Shown here: one piece after another, positions 1 to 11,761 of the stretch | Position numbering within the stretch: the first letter of the stretch is position 1 | Layout of the letters: each line of letters opens with the position of its first letter | Source of the DNA: Embiotoca jacksoni | Lineage: Eukaryota > Chordata > Actinopteri > Embiotocidae | Assembly (NCBI GenBank): GCA_022577435.1 | Contig: JAKOON010000011.1 | Span: forward strand, 12,447,198-12,511,197 | Direction of reading: 5' to 3' | DNA: 64,000 nt | The notes under the pieces: model-generated | What the model was told of the DNA's origin: nothing | Database searches by the model: none | What the model saw: the letters and a program-made list of their open reading frames with translations, nothing else | Program-made: the position numbers and the translations under genes

Positions 1-1041
1 TTTAAAAACCAACGCGTCGAAACAAGTTCATCTGGAAACACACGGGCACCTTTAACCGGATCAAATTTGAAGTTTTAAAGCAGGATATTAAATGTCTTCA
101 TGAGAATCTGAGTAAACATGTTGCTGTATCAAGAGTTTCTGCAGGTTCTCAGTTTAATACAACAAACAGGAAGTAAACATCGGGACAGAATGACAATTTC
201 TACAGTCTATTATTTAGACTAAACAACAAATTAGATGAACAGGTTTGAAGGAGAAAGTCGACGCCTGTTCGGATCACGTTTCCAAAACGTACATACGTGT
301 AACTCGGGTGATCACAGACTGCTCAGACTGTTGTTTTGTTTTCATGGGTAATACAAAGGTGTCCTAAATGGTCATCACCGCAGTCCGTTCAGGGCTGATC
401 ACCGATTTCTGATGGTAATTATTGGTAAATCCCGACGTTTTTTGGGCAGGAAAACAAGCAGCTGCCAGACTTATAAGACTTTAGAACTCAGACTAGAGTC
501 GGACAGACGACCCGTTTAAAGCTGCAGTCCCTCCAGGAAATCTGATCGCGTTAATCAACACAAGTTCAATCCATCTCCACTCTACTTTGGAGGGAAGCTT
601 GCAAAATTATTTCTGCGCAGGAAAAGTTCCCTCAACAGAAGCATTTTTTTCCCCCCAGCTTGTATAACACAACACATTTGACATTATTAATAAACAAAAT
701 AACTTAATTTACGTATTTACTTAGCAGTTCTTCATCTTAAGTAACTGGGTTTGTGGGAAATGTGGTCTTATTTTATCTGTTCTGTAAAGCTACGTCACTT
801 TTAGACCGGTTTTTTTCCCCTCATACTTTTAACTTTCTGCAAGATAAAAAAAAAAAAAAAAGACTTTACATTCCACAAAATATGTTGATCATTTTGATAA
901 AAGCTGCTGTAAGCGACACTAAACTCCTGGAGGGACTGACACTCATAATATGATCAAAATGGAGCATTGAGGTTAAACAAACAAACAAACAAACAAACAT
1001 GTGGCTTCTTCACCATCATATTCATCGTTACAGCAGCTTAC
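1..1041. other. rpl17 intron sequence
   Basis: No coding exon is visible here beyond the snoRNA at 321-383. It contains an (AAAC)n run at about 977-1,002, an A-run at 846-860 and a 14-base inverted repeat (525-538 with 925-938). Confidence 0.6.
321..383 (-). ncRNA. SNORD58: SNORD58-type C/D box snoRNA, copy in rpl17 intron 2
   Basis: On the minus strand the segment shows a C box (GTGATGA, about 372-378), a guide-like stretch TTTAGGACACCTTTG shared with mammalian U58, a C'-like CATGAAA, and a D box CTGA (323-326), with short complementary ends (CTGC...GCAG). C/D snoRNAs guide 2'-O-methylation of rRNA in the nucleolus and are processed from host introns. It lies inside the intron of rpl17, the usual host of SNORD58 genes. 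Seen: boxes, guide-like stretch and context. Known: U58 is RPL17-hosted. Inferred: function and exact ends. Confidence 0.88.
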
Positions 1042-1309
1042 CTTGAAGTGAACCCGCAGATTGGAGCCCCTCGACTTGCATGCTGAAACAGAATTAAATT
1101 ATTAAAACCACAAACAGCAGATCGATCGCTCTGAACGTGTTTTATTTTTTATATATTTCGGTGGCTCAGATCATCGATTTATTTTCACGTTTTATCCAAA
1201 GGTGTCCTAAGAAGTCATCACAGCAACCGAGCTGAGCGAGCTCACACACAAAACAAACCGTGTACTCACATTTAGTCGGGTTCTCGGGGTCGAGAGAGTA
1301 GCGGACCAT
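1042..1309 (-). CDS. rpl17: 60S ribosomal protein L17, 5' coding exons (partial)
   Basis: First two coding exons of large-subunit ribosomal protein uL22/L17, a cytosolic ribosome component near the peptide exit tunnel. Exons read on the minus strand: 1,270-1,309 (ATG at 1,309) and 1,042-1,082. They join in phase (40 + 41 nt) to 27 codons beginning MVRYSLDPENPTK and continuing SCKSRGSNLRVHFK, which matches vertebrate RPL17 almost residue for residue. Splice sites are canonical: acceptor CTCCAG before 1,319, donor GTGAGT after 1,270, acceptor TTTCAG before 1,082, donor GTAAGC after 1,042. The remaining exons should lie left of position 1; I see none in 1-1,041. A 5' non-coding exon probably ends at donor GTGAGT near 1,481. 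Both introns carry SNORD58-like snoRNAs, as RPL17 does in mammals, which supports the call independently. Confidence 0.93.
1162..1226 (-). ncRNA. SNORD58: SNORD58-type C/D box snoRNA, copy in rpl17 intron 1
   Basis: Second SNORD58 relative, in the intron between the two rpl17 coding exons. The minus strand reads C box TGTGATGA, then CTTAGGACACCTTTGG (the stretch shared with the first copy), C'-like CGTGAAA and D box CTGA at 1,166-1,169. Outside the boxes and the shared guide-like element the two copies differ, so they are old paralogues rather than a recent copy. The guide-like element 5' of the internal boxes is the most conserved part, as expected if both guide the same rRNA site. Confidence 0.88.
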
Positions 1310-1474
1310 CTTCAGATATCTGGAGGAAGAAGAGGAGAAATGTTGAGAAAGTTAAAACGCGTCTCGGGCTCTCCGCGTTACTCCTGCTAGCTGTTAGCCT
1401 GTTAGCTTCCAGTCAGGTTTTCGAGGGCTGAGCACCGTCCACAACAAACCGGGAAACGGCCGTGAACGTTATAA

Positions 1475-1950
1475 CTCACCGGAAACCGACACAGACACTA
1501 AAAAGACGCCGAGAGTTTCTGCAGTTAATTCAAATATGTCATTTAAGTCCCGTTTTTTGTTTTTTTTAATCGTCAGAAGAAAACCAACATGGCGGAGAGC
1601 TGCGACAGCCACCTCCACAAAAAGCCGAATAAAAACGGAATTTACGTTTTGTACGCGGAAATTTCACTTCAGCTCGAGAGATTACACAAAAACAACAAAA
1701 ACCGGCAGGTTACAAGGCAGGATGGTGGAGATTTAATTCAGATTTAAGACGGATTGTGGTCCTCATGAGAGGGACTGAGCTCCTACCTCTGAGGGCCGCG
1801 GAGGGAAGAGGAAGTGTCAGCGGCGGCGCGCCTCTTCTTCTGCCTGCTGCAGCGTTCACCGCCCCCTGCCGGCCGGGAAGAGGGACTGCAACGCCCAGGG
1901 TGAGTCGCTGAGAGTGCGGTGAGGCGCACCGGACAGCAGGGGGCAATGTT
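1475..1950 (-). promoter_or_regulatory. rpl17: rpl17 promoter and 5' non-coding exon, CpG-rich
   Basis: The rpl17 transcript (minus) probably starts near 1,500-1,520, where the strand reads CGTCTTTTTAGTGTCTG, a pyrimidine run like the 5' TOP tract of ribosomal protein mRNAs. It splices at GTGAGT near 1,481. A GC-rich block with many CpGs follows at about 1,780-1,930. It also contains a pyrimidine-rich stretch before a GTAGGA donor near 1,785 (minus), so an alternative first exon is possible. The start site is inferred, not seen. Confidence 0.5.
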
Positions 1951-1959
1951 TCACACTTT

Positions 1960-2600
1960 GAGGTAGGTAGATAGGTAGGTAGGTAGGTAGATAGGTAGGT
2001 AGGTAGGTATGTAGGTATGTAGGTATTTACTTTATTAATCCCCGAGGGGAATTTTTTTCGCTACAGCAGCATACAGAAGCAATAAGATAATAATATAAAT
2101 AATAGAATAAAAATAATAGAATAGAATAGAATAGAATAGAATAGAATAGAATAGAATAGAATAGAATAATAGAAAAGCAATAAAATAGCAGTAAATAGCA
2201 GTACAAAATATAAAATATAAAATGCACAGTATATACAGTACATTATATATCTATATATATATTATATACAAACAAACCAAGAAACACAGTCAACATATAT
2301 ATGTATATATATATATACACAGTACAGTATATATCTATATATATTATATACATAATATGTACTACAATATGTAGGTAGGTAGTTACTTTATTAATCCCCA
2401 AGGGGACATTTTTTTCGCTACAGCAGCATACAGGAAGCAATAAGATAATAATAGAATAATAAAAAGGAATAAAATAGCAGTAACAAAAATATTAAATATA
2501 AAATGCACAGTATATACAGTATATACAGTACAGTATATATCTATATATATTATATACAAACAACCAAGAAACACAGACAACAGTGTTATTGTTGTGTGAT
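1960..2600. repeat. microsatellite block with two copies of a TTTATTAATCCCC repeat tail
   Basis: (GTAG/ATAG)n at 1,960-2,030 runs into a tail reading ACTTTATTAATCCCCGAGGGG, then a (AATAG)n pentanucleotide array (2,099-2,168) and TATA-rich sequence. The same tail and following CGCTACAGCAGCATACAG segment recur at 2,372-2,450, so this is a local duplication of one dispersed element end. A related end is at 15,295-15,335. The family is common in fish genomes, but I do not assign it to a named class. Confidence 0.7.
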
Positions 2601-4188
2601 GGATTTTGCCAGAGGTGAGTTATTGTACAGACTTATTGCGGTCGGCAGGAATGATCTCCTGTATCTGTCCTTGTGACAGCGGAGCTGAAGGAGTCTTTTG
2701 GAGAAAGTGCTCTGCTGTCCCTGCAGCAGGTGGTGGAGAGGGTGATCAGGATTATCCAATATGGATAATAGTTAAACGATACAACACCCGGAACCATGCA
2801 GAAAATATATGTTTACTGTTTCAGTTTGTTTACGAATCAATCTGTAACTAAATCAGTTTCTATCGATACACGGATGAAGAGTAAGTTTCAATGGTAACGT
2901 TAAACCTTTAGAAGGAAAGCGTTAAATCATTAAAATGTGTTGTTACACGTGTAACATGTAAAAACCGTAACAGACTTAATGTGTTGGGCAATTTAACAAT
3001 TTAACAATTTGTGTCATTTTCAGAATACACAACAGACCTGAAACGAGTCTGCTACCTCATTTATTGTTAGCCCTGTTGTTACTGATTTAAGTTAAATTGT
3101 ATATTAAGTATCAACCAATATAAAATACATGAAAACTAAATGAATGAAATGTTCCGTTATTGGTCTTTCTTATAATCTTACCTTCATCATAATCTTCATG
3201 ATCTAATCCGCCCAGCAACATGACTTTCCAGCAGCGGGGGGAAGGAGGCGCCATGGAGACCAAGGAGACAAAGATGGAGGTTGTTGCCTGGTTGGCTGTC
3301 GGACCCCTCAGTAAGACGTTTATCTGGATGCAGCCTCTTCCAGACATTAAAGTCAGGGGATTTGATCATTTTGGGACCAAGTCCTGGAAAATTGTGGAGT
3401 TTTGTTTAAATTTAATCAAACGGTAATATTTTCCCTGCATTATTTTATTTGGTGTTATTGTCCTGAGTCGTTTTTATCTCCTTCCAGCTCATCAACAACC
3501 ACTTCAGTCAACACTTTCTGTTTTTTCCTGTAGTTGCTAACGAAGGAAAATCCCCATTTCAAGAGCTTGAGCTCAAAAACTACGACTTCAAAGAAAAGCA
3601 AGATGTAGAGTTTGTAATACTACTATTGATCTATTAAAATGTGGGAGAGGGAGCTCTTCACAGCCACACATATAGAAATAGAAATTATATAAAAATAAAC
3701 TAAAACAAATTAATTAAATTAAAAAATTAAAATTAAATTAAAATAGTCAATATAATCTAAAATTAAAAATTTAAATAAACTAAAACAAATAAATAAAATT
3801 GAGAAAATATTTAAAAACTAAAATTTAAAAAATTTAAATTAACAATCTTAAAATAATCTAAAACGGATAAAATAAACTAAAACAAGTAAATCAAAATTAG
3901 AAAAAAAAAAATTTGTTTAAGAAAACATATTTTGATCTGTTTGTTGTTTAAAGAAGTTAGTAAAAAAAAAAAAAAAAAAAAAAATGGAAGTTTTGTCCTG
4001 AAAACGTCCTGAGAACGAGTAAATGAAGCTCACAAATTGCTGAGAATAAAATCATGTGGCTGGATTTTGGCTGATCAGCACAAAAGAGATTTCATTAGAG
4101 GTAATTAAATTCAACTTTGTTTGACTCTGATCATTACAAAAAAATTCAATGTCTAATCAACTAGTCACCTTTCTTCATTTCATTTTAC
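2601..4188. other. intergenic, AT-rich with simple repeats; no supported gene
   Basis: Contains degenerate AT-rich repeats at 3,660-3,910 built on ATAAACTAAAACAAAT-like units and A-runs (3,962-3,983). A plus-strand ORF of 68 codons (3,220-3,426) starts in a short GC-richer patch, but it has no recognisable homology and no clear splice partner. The patch resembles the decayed dispersed repeats seen elsewhere in the window. A plus-strand AATAAA occurs at 4,429; I do not link it to a gene. Confidence 0.5.
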
Positions 4189-6253
4189 TTTATTAAAACC
4201 TGAAACAGTGGAAAATACGTGAGCTAAAACCACGTTCATTTTTTAAAAGTACCGTGCCTGTAAGTGAGAGTAACCGTAATGAAATCACCGCCACAGCCGT
4301 CGTGGTTCTGAAGCCAGCTCTCCGTTTTATTTGGTTTTGTCACGTTCGTCCTGTGAAATGTTGAAACCAGTTGCATATAAAACCCCCGTGTGCACTCTCG
4401 CCGTGAGTCATGCACAACATTGCAACTGTAAATAAAGTCAAAGCTCGAGTGTCAACATACAAAAATAAAGATATTATTTACATCAGACAGAAAAAAACGA
4501 CACACTTCAGTGGAAAAAAAACCGGAAAGAGTTCGACGTGAGGTGAAACAAATGCTCGTGCGTGTTGTTTCTTTTTTTACACAACGCGTCTGCTCAGTCT
4601 TCGTTTCTTTGATCAGAGGAGGCAGTGAAACATCTGTACACATGAACTCAACATCCTTGGCATCAAAACTTTACATTTTCATCTCCGCTGTCGAGTTCCG
4701 TCCCAAAGCGGAGTGTGTTTTTTTTTTCAGATCCCGACCCGAAGCAGTGTCCCGACACTCTCCGGACTCCGTGCAGAGCGAGTGCAGACCACAAGGCTTC
4801 CGGACGCCATGTTCAAACGATGATGTCAGATGACGGATCTGTAATTCATTGATAAGTCGATTGACAGAAGGAACCGATAAAGACAAAAAAAAAAAAAAAA
4901 AAAAAGTGTAAACTCAGCGCTCCTCTTTAGTCTGACCGATTAAGAATATGTATTCATTCTATTTAGAATAAGTGATTGTATTTTTGCATGTCAGCTGGTT
5001 GCGGTCATGTGTGTCAGTTCTGATCAACAACAGGAAATGAAATATCTTCTCTTACGGGGAAAAAAAACAGGAAGGAAAACTCGCATGAATAAATACCACA
5101 AACCAACCCTCACTGCCGCCTCCAAACAGGAAGTGAAGAACTTCGGATGAAAAATAATGGAGAACAGGAAGTGAACAAGAACTGCTGGACCGTGTATGAA
5201 GCACCAAAGGGCTTCTAATTTAAAACGAGGGCTTATAAAATCGAAACAAGTTTTTAATTTGAAAGAAGAGCTTTTAATTTGAGGAGCTGCGTTTGTCCAA
5301 CCGATGGTGTCGCTTTGATTTCTCGCTCACTGACGAACATTCGTGTTTGTGGGAGCGGCCAAAAATACGTCCCACAAATCATCTCAGATGAAAGTGGGCG
5401 TGGTCAGGGCGCGACAGTTTGATATTGATCCAAAGAATCGACAGAAGTGACTCGGTGATGACGATGTTACTTCGCTGAATGGCTGAAAGATGCAACTTCT
5501 CATATCCTTTCAAATTAAAAGCCCTCTAGTGTTCCATACATGCCATATACTGTATGTATAATCGCACAGGATAAAAAAAAAAACCTGCCCGTCCACGCCT
5601 TTTCTTTGTTCCTTTTTTGTGAGTAAACTGTCGACAAAACACAACCAAAAGCGAATAAAAATATGAATGAACCAACAAAAATGGATTCTTAGACCGGATT
5701 AGATTTGACTTTGTGTTTCTAATTCTCACCCGTTGTTCTTGGTGTACATTCGTATTTAAAAAAAACACACAAAAACACACATCTGCACTTGCTGCTTCAT
5801 AACCGCTGATAATAATGGCCGACCGACAGGGAGGGACGTCACAGACCGGCGCGGCTGAAGTCTTGTGGTCTGCACGGGACGCTCACACGGAGGAGACGCT
5901 GCCCGTCCCACACACTCCCGCTGTTACAAGATCCTTGCAGAGTTTTTATTGTTGTTGTTGTTGTCCCCGGGTCCGAGTCCTCTGTGCCTCTAAAACGTGG
6001 ACGTCTTGATTCAGGACTTCCTCGGAAGGAGTTCGTCTCTGAAGAGCAGGAAACACACTCCGTTTTTAGGTCCCACAGCTGCAGCTACACTTCGGCCTGG
6101 AAAGCAGGACACGGTGGCAGCAGCGGCTCAAACGGGAAGCCGCGAAGCACCGTCGACGGCCGCGCGGATGCTACGCACTGAGGGGGGCGGGGTGGGGTGG
6201 GGGGGTTTGTGCTCGTCGGCGCCGACGTGATGGGACACCAGAGGCCCGAGGAG
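4189..6253 (-). other. mfhas1: probable mfhas1 3' UTR exon
   Basis: Inferred 3'-terminal exon of mfhas1. An acceptor (TTTGTGTTGCAG, minus) ends at 6,254, and the exon would run down to an AATAAA on the minus strand at 4,189-4,194. Sequence in between is non-coding, moderately GC-rich near 5,800-6,250 and AT-rich below. The extent is uncertain because no transcript evidence is available and other poly(A) sites are possible. Confidence 0.4.
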
Positions 6254-6384
6254 CTGCAACACAAAGGACACACGAAGAATCGGCGGCGGGTGAGACGTCA
6301 GCTGGAACTTTGAAACCGAAATGTGCTGCCGAGTTTTGTAGGAAACTGGATCAGAACCTGAGAAACCAGAGTCCAGGATTCCTA

Positions 6385-6390
6385 CTTACG
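6385..6390 (-). other. mfhas1: predicted donor of a 3' UTR intron in mfhas1
   Basis: The minus strand reads CACAC|GTAAGT with the exon ending at 6,390, about 110 nt after the stop codon (6,501-6,503). It pairs with an acceptor TGTTGCAG ending at 6,254. If used, it removes about 136 bases of 3' UTR. Splice consensus is good on both sides; use is inferred. Confidence 0.5.
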
Positions 6391-6433
6391 TGTGAGGAAG
6401 ATGAGCGGGCGAAGCAGCGATCCAGCAGACTCA

Positions 6434-6495
6434 GGTGGTGGTAGTGGTGGTGGGTGGGTGGGTGGGGGAGGAGGGAAGGGGGAGGGGGCAGTGTC
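6434..6495 (+). repeat. G-rich tract (possible quadruplex on plus strand)
   Basis: GGTGG/GGGTGGGTGGGTGGGGGAGG pattern with many runs of three or more G. It lies between the mfhas1 stop codon and the predicted 3' UTR donor, so the mRNA carries the C-rich complement. Confidence 0.7.
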
Positions 6496-6500
6496 AGAAG

Positions 6501-6658
6501 TCACTTGAGACAGGGGCTGAGCGCGGTGGGGGTCGGGGGGAAGACCAGGGCCACGTCGACCCGCTCCGACCCGTTCTTCGGACAGATGATCTCGGTCAGA
6601 CCTTCGGGACGCGGCTGACTCAGCAGCTCGCCTGCAGAGAACGACACGACACACACGT

Positions 6659-6721
<63 letters not shown>

Positions 6722-7544
6722 ACGTGAACACACGCGATATTTGATCACACTGGTTCATTTTGTTTCTTTAAAGTAAAAAGTCATTTGAAAAGGCTGCAGA
6801 CTTCCAGGTGGCAGTAATTTCACCGTGAGTGATGCGACTGAGGCCCAGCAGGGGGCGCCCAGTCCCGCTGCTGAAAATCAGGATCTCAGGTCAGTGCTGG
6901 CTTAATGGTGTTTCTTTCTTTACCCTGAACTCTTTCTGACAGGATTCGCTGCAGATTAATTAAAGTTCACTTCTTCACCCTGAACTCTGTCTGACCGGAT
7001 CCACTGCAGTTTAAATATAGGTCATTTCTTTACCCTGAACTCTGTCTGACAGGATCCACTGCAGGTTAATTCTCAGTTCAGAGCTGTGGGACTTTTTTTC
7101 AGAAGTTTTATTGTGCGAAGAGGTTATTGTCATATAAGAATGATTTAATTTGGGCGAAAGTCAAACATAATTTTACCTACGCTCCTAAAAATCACCTGAT
7201 CAGTACTTAAGTGGTTAGGATGATTTTTGTTTGTGTAAATGAAAAGATTATTCCTGTGATGATAATCTCTCTAAAACATGCCACAGTTTTAAAAACAGCT
7301 CAGAGACACACGGACAACATGTTTCCACAAACAGACACACAGTAAATGTACAAACGGATCTTTTTTTTTTTTTCTTTGTTCTGAATAAAACAACAATAAG
7401 GTTCATGATGAAGCTGCTTGGGTGACTGGACTCTGGGTACAGATATCCCGATGTTCCTGTCTCTGTTGTTATGTCCTTGGAAAATTCACGTTTCCAGTGT
7501 GGATATAAATAAAAGATTAAAATAAAGGACACACACTAACACTA

Positions 7545-7606
<62 letters not shown>

Positions 7607-10600
7607 CCTGAGTAAACCAGCTGCCATCTGTGGATCAACACAACAACAACAACAACTGGCCTATTTTCTCCATCATCGGTCAGATAACAAGGTTTAAAGC
7701 AGCTTAACGCCAGTCGAGCGCTCAAAGATCCTCAAAGCTCAATCAGCGTATCAACAAAACTTTACCACTAATTTAAATCCTGTTGCACTGCTTCCATCCA
7801 TGTGTCTTCATCTTCTTCTTCACCGTTTTCTTTGCAGTCGTACAGCTGAGACTGTCGGGGTGTTTCCTCCACCGACAGGCAGCAACCCTACATTGAAGTA
7901 AAGTTCTGCCAGCCGCATCTCAAAGTGCAGAACTACAATCAGAACTTCCATCCATCCATTGTCCAATAACCCAGTCCAAAAGCAGCCCTGAACCGGTCTA
8001 AAACCAGTTTAAAACTAGTCCAAAGTCTGTCTAAAAGAAGTTCAAAACAGGGTTCAAAGCGAGCCCAAAACCACATCTGAAACCAGTTTAAATCAAGTCC
8101 AAAACCAGTTTAAATCAAGTCCAAAACCAAGTCCAATACTAGTCCAAAACCAGTTTAAATCAAGTCCAAAATCAGTTTAAATCAAGTCCAAAACCAGTTT
8201 AAATCAAGTCCAAAGTCGGTCTAAAACTAGTCTAAAACAGAGTTCAAAACCAGTCTACAAATAGAATTACAGCCTCTTTGTTGTTTTCCTCCTCCAACCA
8301 GGTGTCAACACCTTGGGTTTTTTGGAGCCAGGAATGACCATATTTGGACGAGCTGGGGACGAGAACACTATACCCCGCCCACCTATACCGAAAACCTCCC
8401 TGCACTCCAGGCCCATCAATCAAACAGCCCCACCTCCAAACATAGCTGTGTTTGAGTCCTAATATTTAACTAACGCTAGAGTTATTTGCAGGAGGGAGTT
8501 TATCTAATGATACCACGATGACTCGTGGAAAACATTTGCTGACTTTGTATTTCAGGAGAGAAGTTGATGCTTTTTGAATGAGCCAGAGTTTTTTTTGTTG
8601 TTGTTGGAGCCAGCACCTAGTGGCCCCTCGGTGGTATTGCACGGCTTCACTTTACAGACCGAACATTTTTATCTACAGTCTGCGGGTGTGGCCTCAGAGC
8701 ATGACGTAACACCGCCATTGATCGCTGCTGATCTTCACAGTGTGTTTCAGTCACTGAAGACACTCGCATGTTAATAACGTGTTTTTCTGGGCTTATCAGA
8801 CCTAAAACCTCATCCTGCAGCCAGGCACACACTTTTAAAAGATGACAACCTCACACACTCCATGACTGACATCTGGAGTCCCATCCACCGAGTCTGCTCC
8901 ACCCCCCACCCCCACCCTGCAGGGTCCCGTTCAACGACTCACACAGGTCCCAGAAATCAGACGCCTGCATGCGATCGGGCTGCAGCAGCTGGTGACCTGC
9001 CATCTTCTGATCTGATCTGATCTGATCAATGCAGGATTTTCAAAGTAATTCTTCTGGGTCACGTCCAGTTTATGTAATCAGGCTTTTCTGGGCCCAGTGC
9101 TTCCCCAGATTAACTGGTTCAGATATCGCAGCGGACCTGAGCCGTCATCTGTTCCCTGCTCTGACACACACGTCATGATGACCACCTGTCACCGCATTAC
9201 AACAACCGATGAGGGGGGGGGGGGGGGGGGGTTTGTTAAAACAAACATCTTGTTCAAAGGAATGCGATTGAAAGGGGATGAAAGTGTTTCAACGTGCACG
9301 AGGAGGGCGGCGGCTCTCCGCTAAAAGACTTTACAAGAGGAATCAATAAAGTCCGATCATCACCCGGCGTCATGTTCAGAACCTCCGCCTGCACTCAGGT
9401 GGAGCTGCTGGCTGAGGCAGAAAGAGCTGCTCGGTCCGCCAGAACCACTTAAACCATTAGCCCTTATCGATCGCTACTGTTCTCCCCGAGTGTCTGGAGC
9501 TGTTGAAGACTGGTTGATGAACACTGCGGCGGTTTTTCAGCCCTGAGCGTTGTCTGCAGCTCTTCTCCCTCAACAACCTTCCACCGAGACTGCGGAAAAA
9601 CAAACTCGCAGCCGAAACGGTCCTGAACTCCCTGCTGCTGCTCGTGAGGCTAAAGCGCGGAGAACTGGAGTGAAGTTCCAACAGTGACGGACAACGTTTA
9701 CCGTCATTCGCACTTTTCTGACAAGTCTTTGAACGCAGCACTTTTAAACTGTGGTGATGCTGCTTTTATGTACTAATGTAACCTGTTATTTACAAATATA
9801 ACTTATTTATTAATATATTTTATTTACTAAAATAACCTTTCATTTACTAAAATAACACGCATAAAACTGGTGTGACGCTGCTTTTATTTACTGTTATAAT
9901 CTGATATTTACTAGTATAAACTGTTATTTACAAATATAACTTGTTATTTAGTGATTCAAACTTTTATTTACTAATACAAGTTGTTATTTAGTGATTTAAC
10001 TTACTTGTTATTTACTAATATAAACTGTTCTTTACAAATACAACTTGTTATTTAGTGACATAACTTTCTTATTTACTCATAAACTAATATTTACTAACAC
10101 AACTTGCTATTTACTCATATAAACTGTTATTTAGTGATAAAAGTTACTTGTTATTTACCAATATAACTCGTGACTTACTCATACAACTATGGTGATGCTG
10201 CTTTTATTTACGATTCTAACCCGTCATCTACTAATAGAACTTATTTACTAACATAACTTGTTATTTGCAAATAAAACTGTGGTGATGCTGCTTTCACTGC
10301 ACGAACAGATGTGAAGACTTTTCCTCTGCTGGAAATCAGATGTGCGTTTCATCACTGAAAGCAGCTCAGACATCCGGCTGCCTGTCCTGAATTAGGTCGA
10401 CTCCTCCTCCCTCCTCCCTCCTCCCTCCGCCTCCAGAGGAGTCACACAATGACCCACAAAGACCTGATTTCAGGAATGTACAGATCTCAATATCCCATCA
10501 GCAGGTAGAGGAATCATTTCCCGCTCTGCTCACCTCCTTCCCCCCCCCCTCCTCCTCCTCCTCTCGTCAGCCTTTCAGCCATAAAAGGCAACAGCCACTT

Positions 10601-11558
10601 GTGTGGGAGCAGGAGAGGTTTTCCTGTCTCCAGGAAACTCCCACTGAGATGTTGGATGTTTGCAAAAATCAACGGCGAAGTCTTGCTGAGCTTTCAGGGT
10701 CTGTTCCATTCACAAACTGCTCAGACATCCGATTTGACTTCCTGCTCCGTTGTGAGCCTCCAAACAGTTTGAGGAGGATCTGCAGGCCTCAGACCGCCAG
10801 CAGGATACAATAATGCAGTTTCTCTGGATTACGCCAAAACAGGAAGTTTTCATCAGAAAAGTTTTAAGCAACGTTACCAACATTTTCAAGGTTCCAGTCT
10901 TTTCAAATGTCTCAGATTTTTGGGCTTTTCTCTATTTCGTATCGCAGTGAAATGAATATCTGTGTGCTGTGGACAAAAGGAGTAGTGAAGTCATTAATTG
11001 TGGCCCTTCATTTATGTATTAAAATTGGAAAAAACCCTCCCATTTCACTAAAATAGCAATTAACTAAAATAATTTGTTTACTAAAATAGTTTGTTATTTA
11101 CTAGTCTAACCTGTCATTTACTCAATTAACTTATTTGCTCAAATATTTTGTTATTTACTAATATAACCTGTTGTTTACTAATCTAACCCCACATCTACTA
11201 AAATCACTTATTTACTCAAATAATTTGTTATTTACTAATATAACCGGTCATTCACTGAAATAACTCATTTTTTAATCTAACCCCTCATTTACTAAAACAA
11301 CGTATTTTATTTAATTAAATGAATCAATCAATTTGGTATTTACGAATAGAGCCTGTCATTCGCAATACGGTCCCCAGCTCCACGTCTTCCAGGTGGGGAA
11401 CCGGAGCAGACGTGGAGCCAAAGAACCGGGACGTTCTGGACACGTCCCCCGGGTCGACGTGTGCGGAGACGCTGTCGGCAGAGAGGATGAATGAGCATGA
11501 CCAAGGACACGAGCAGCTGCTGTGGCACTGACAGAGGCCATCGGATCAGCCTGAGGAT

Positions 11559-11631
<73 letters not shown>

Positions 11632-11680
11632 CCACTGGAAAAGACACTCAGTCTGCAGACTCCATTTCGTGCCTCTTTCA

Positions 11681-11761
<81 letters not shown>

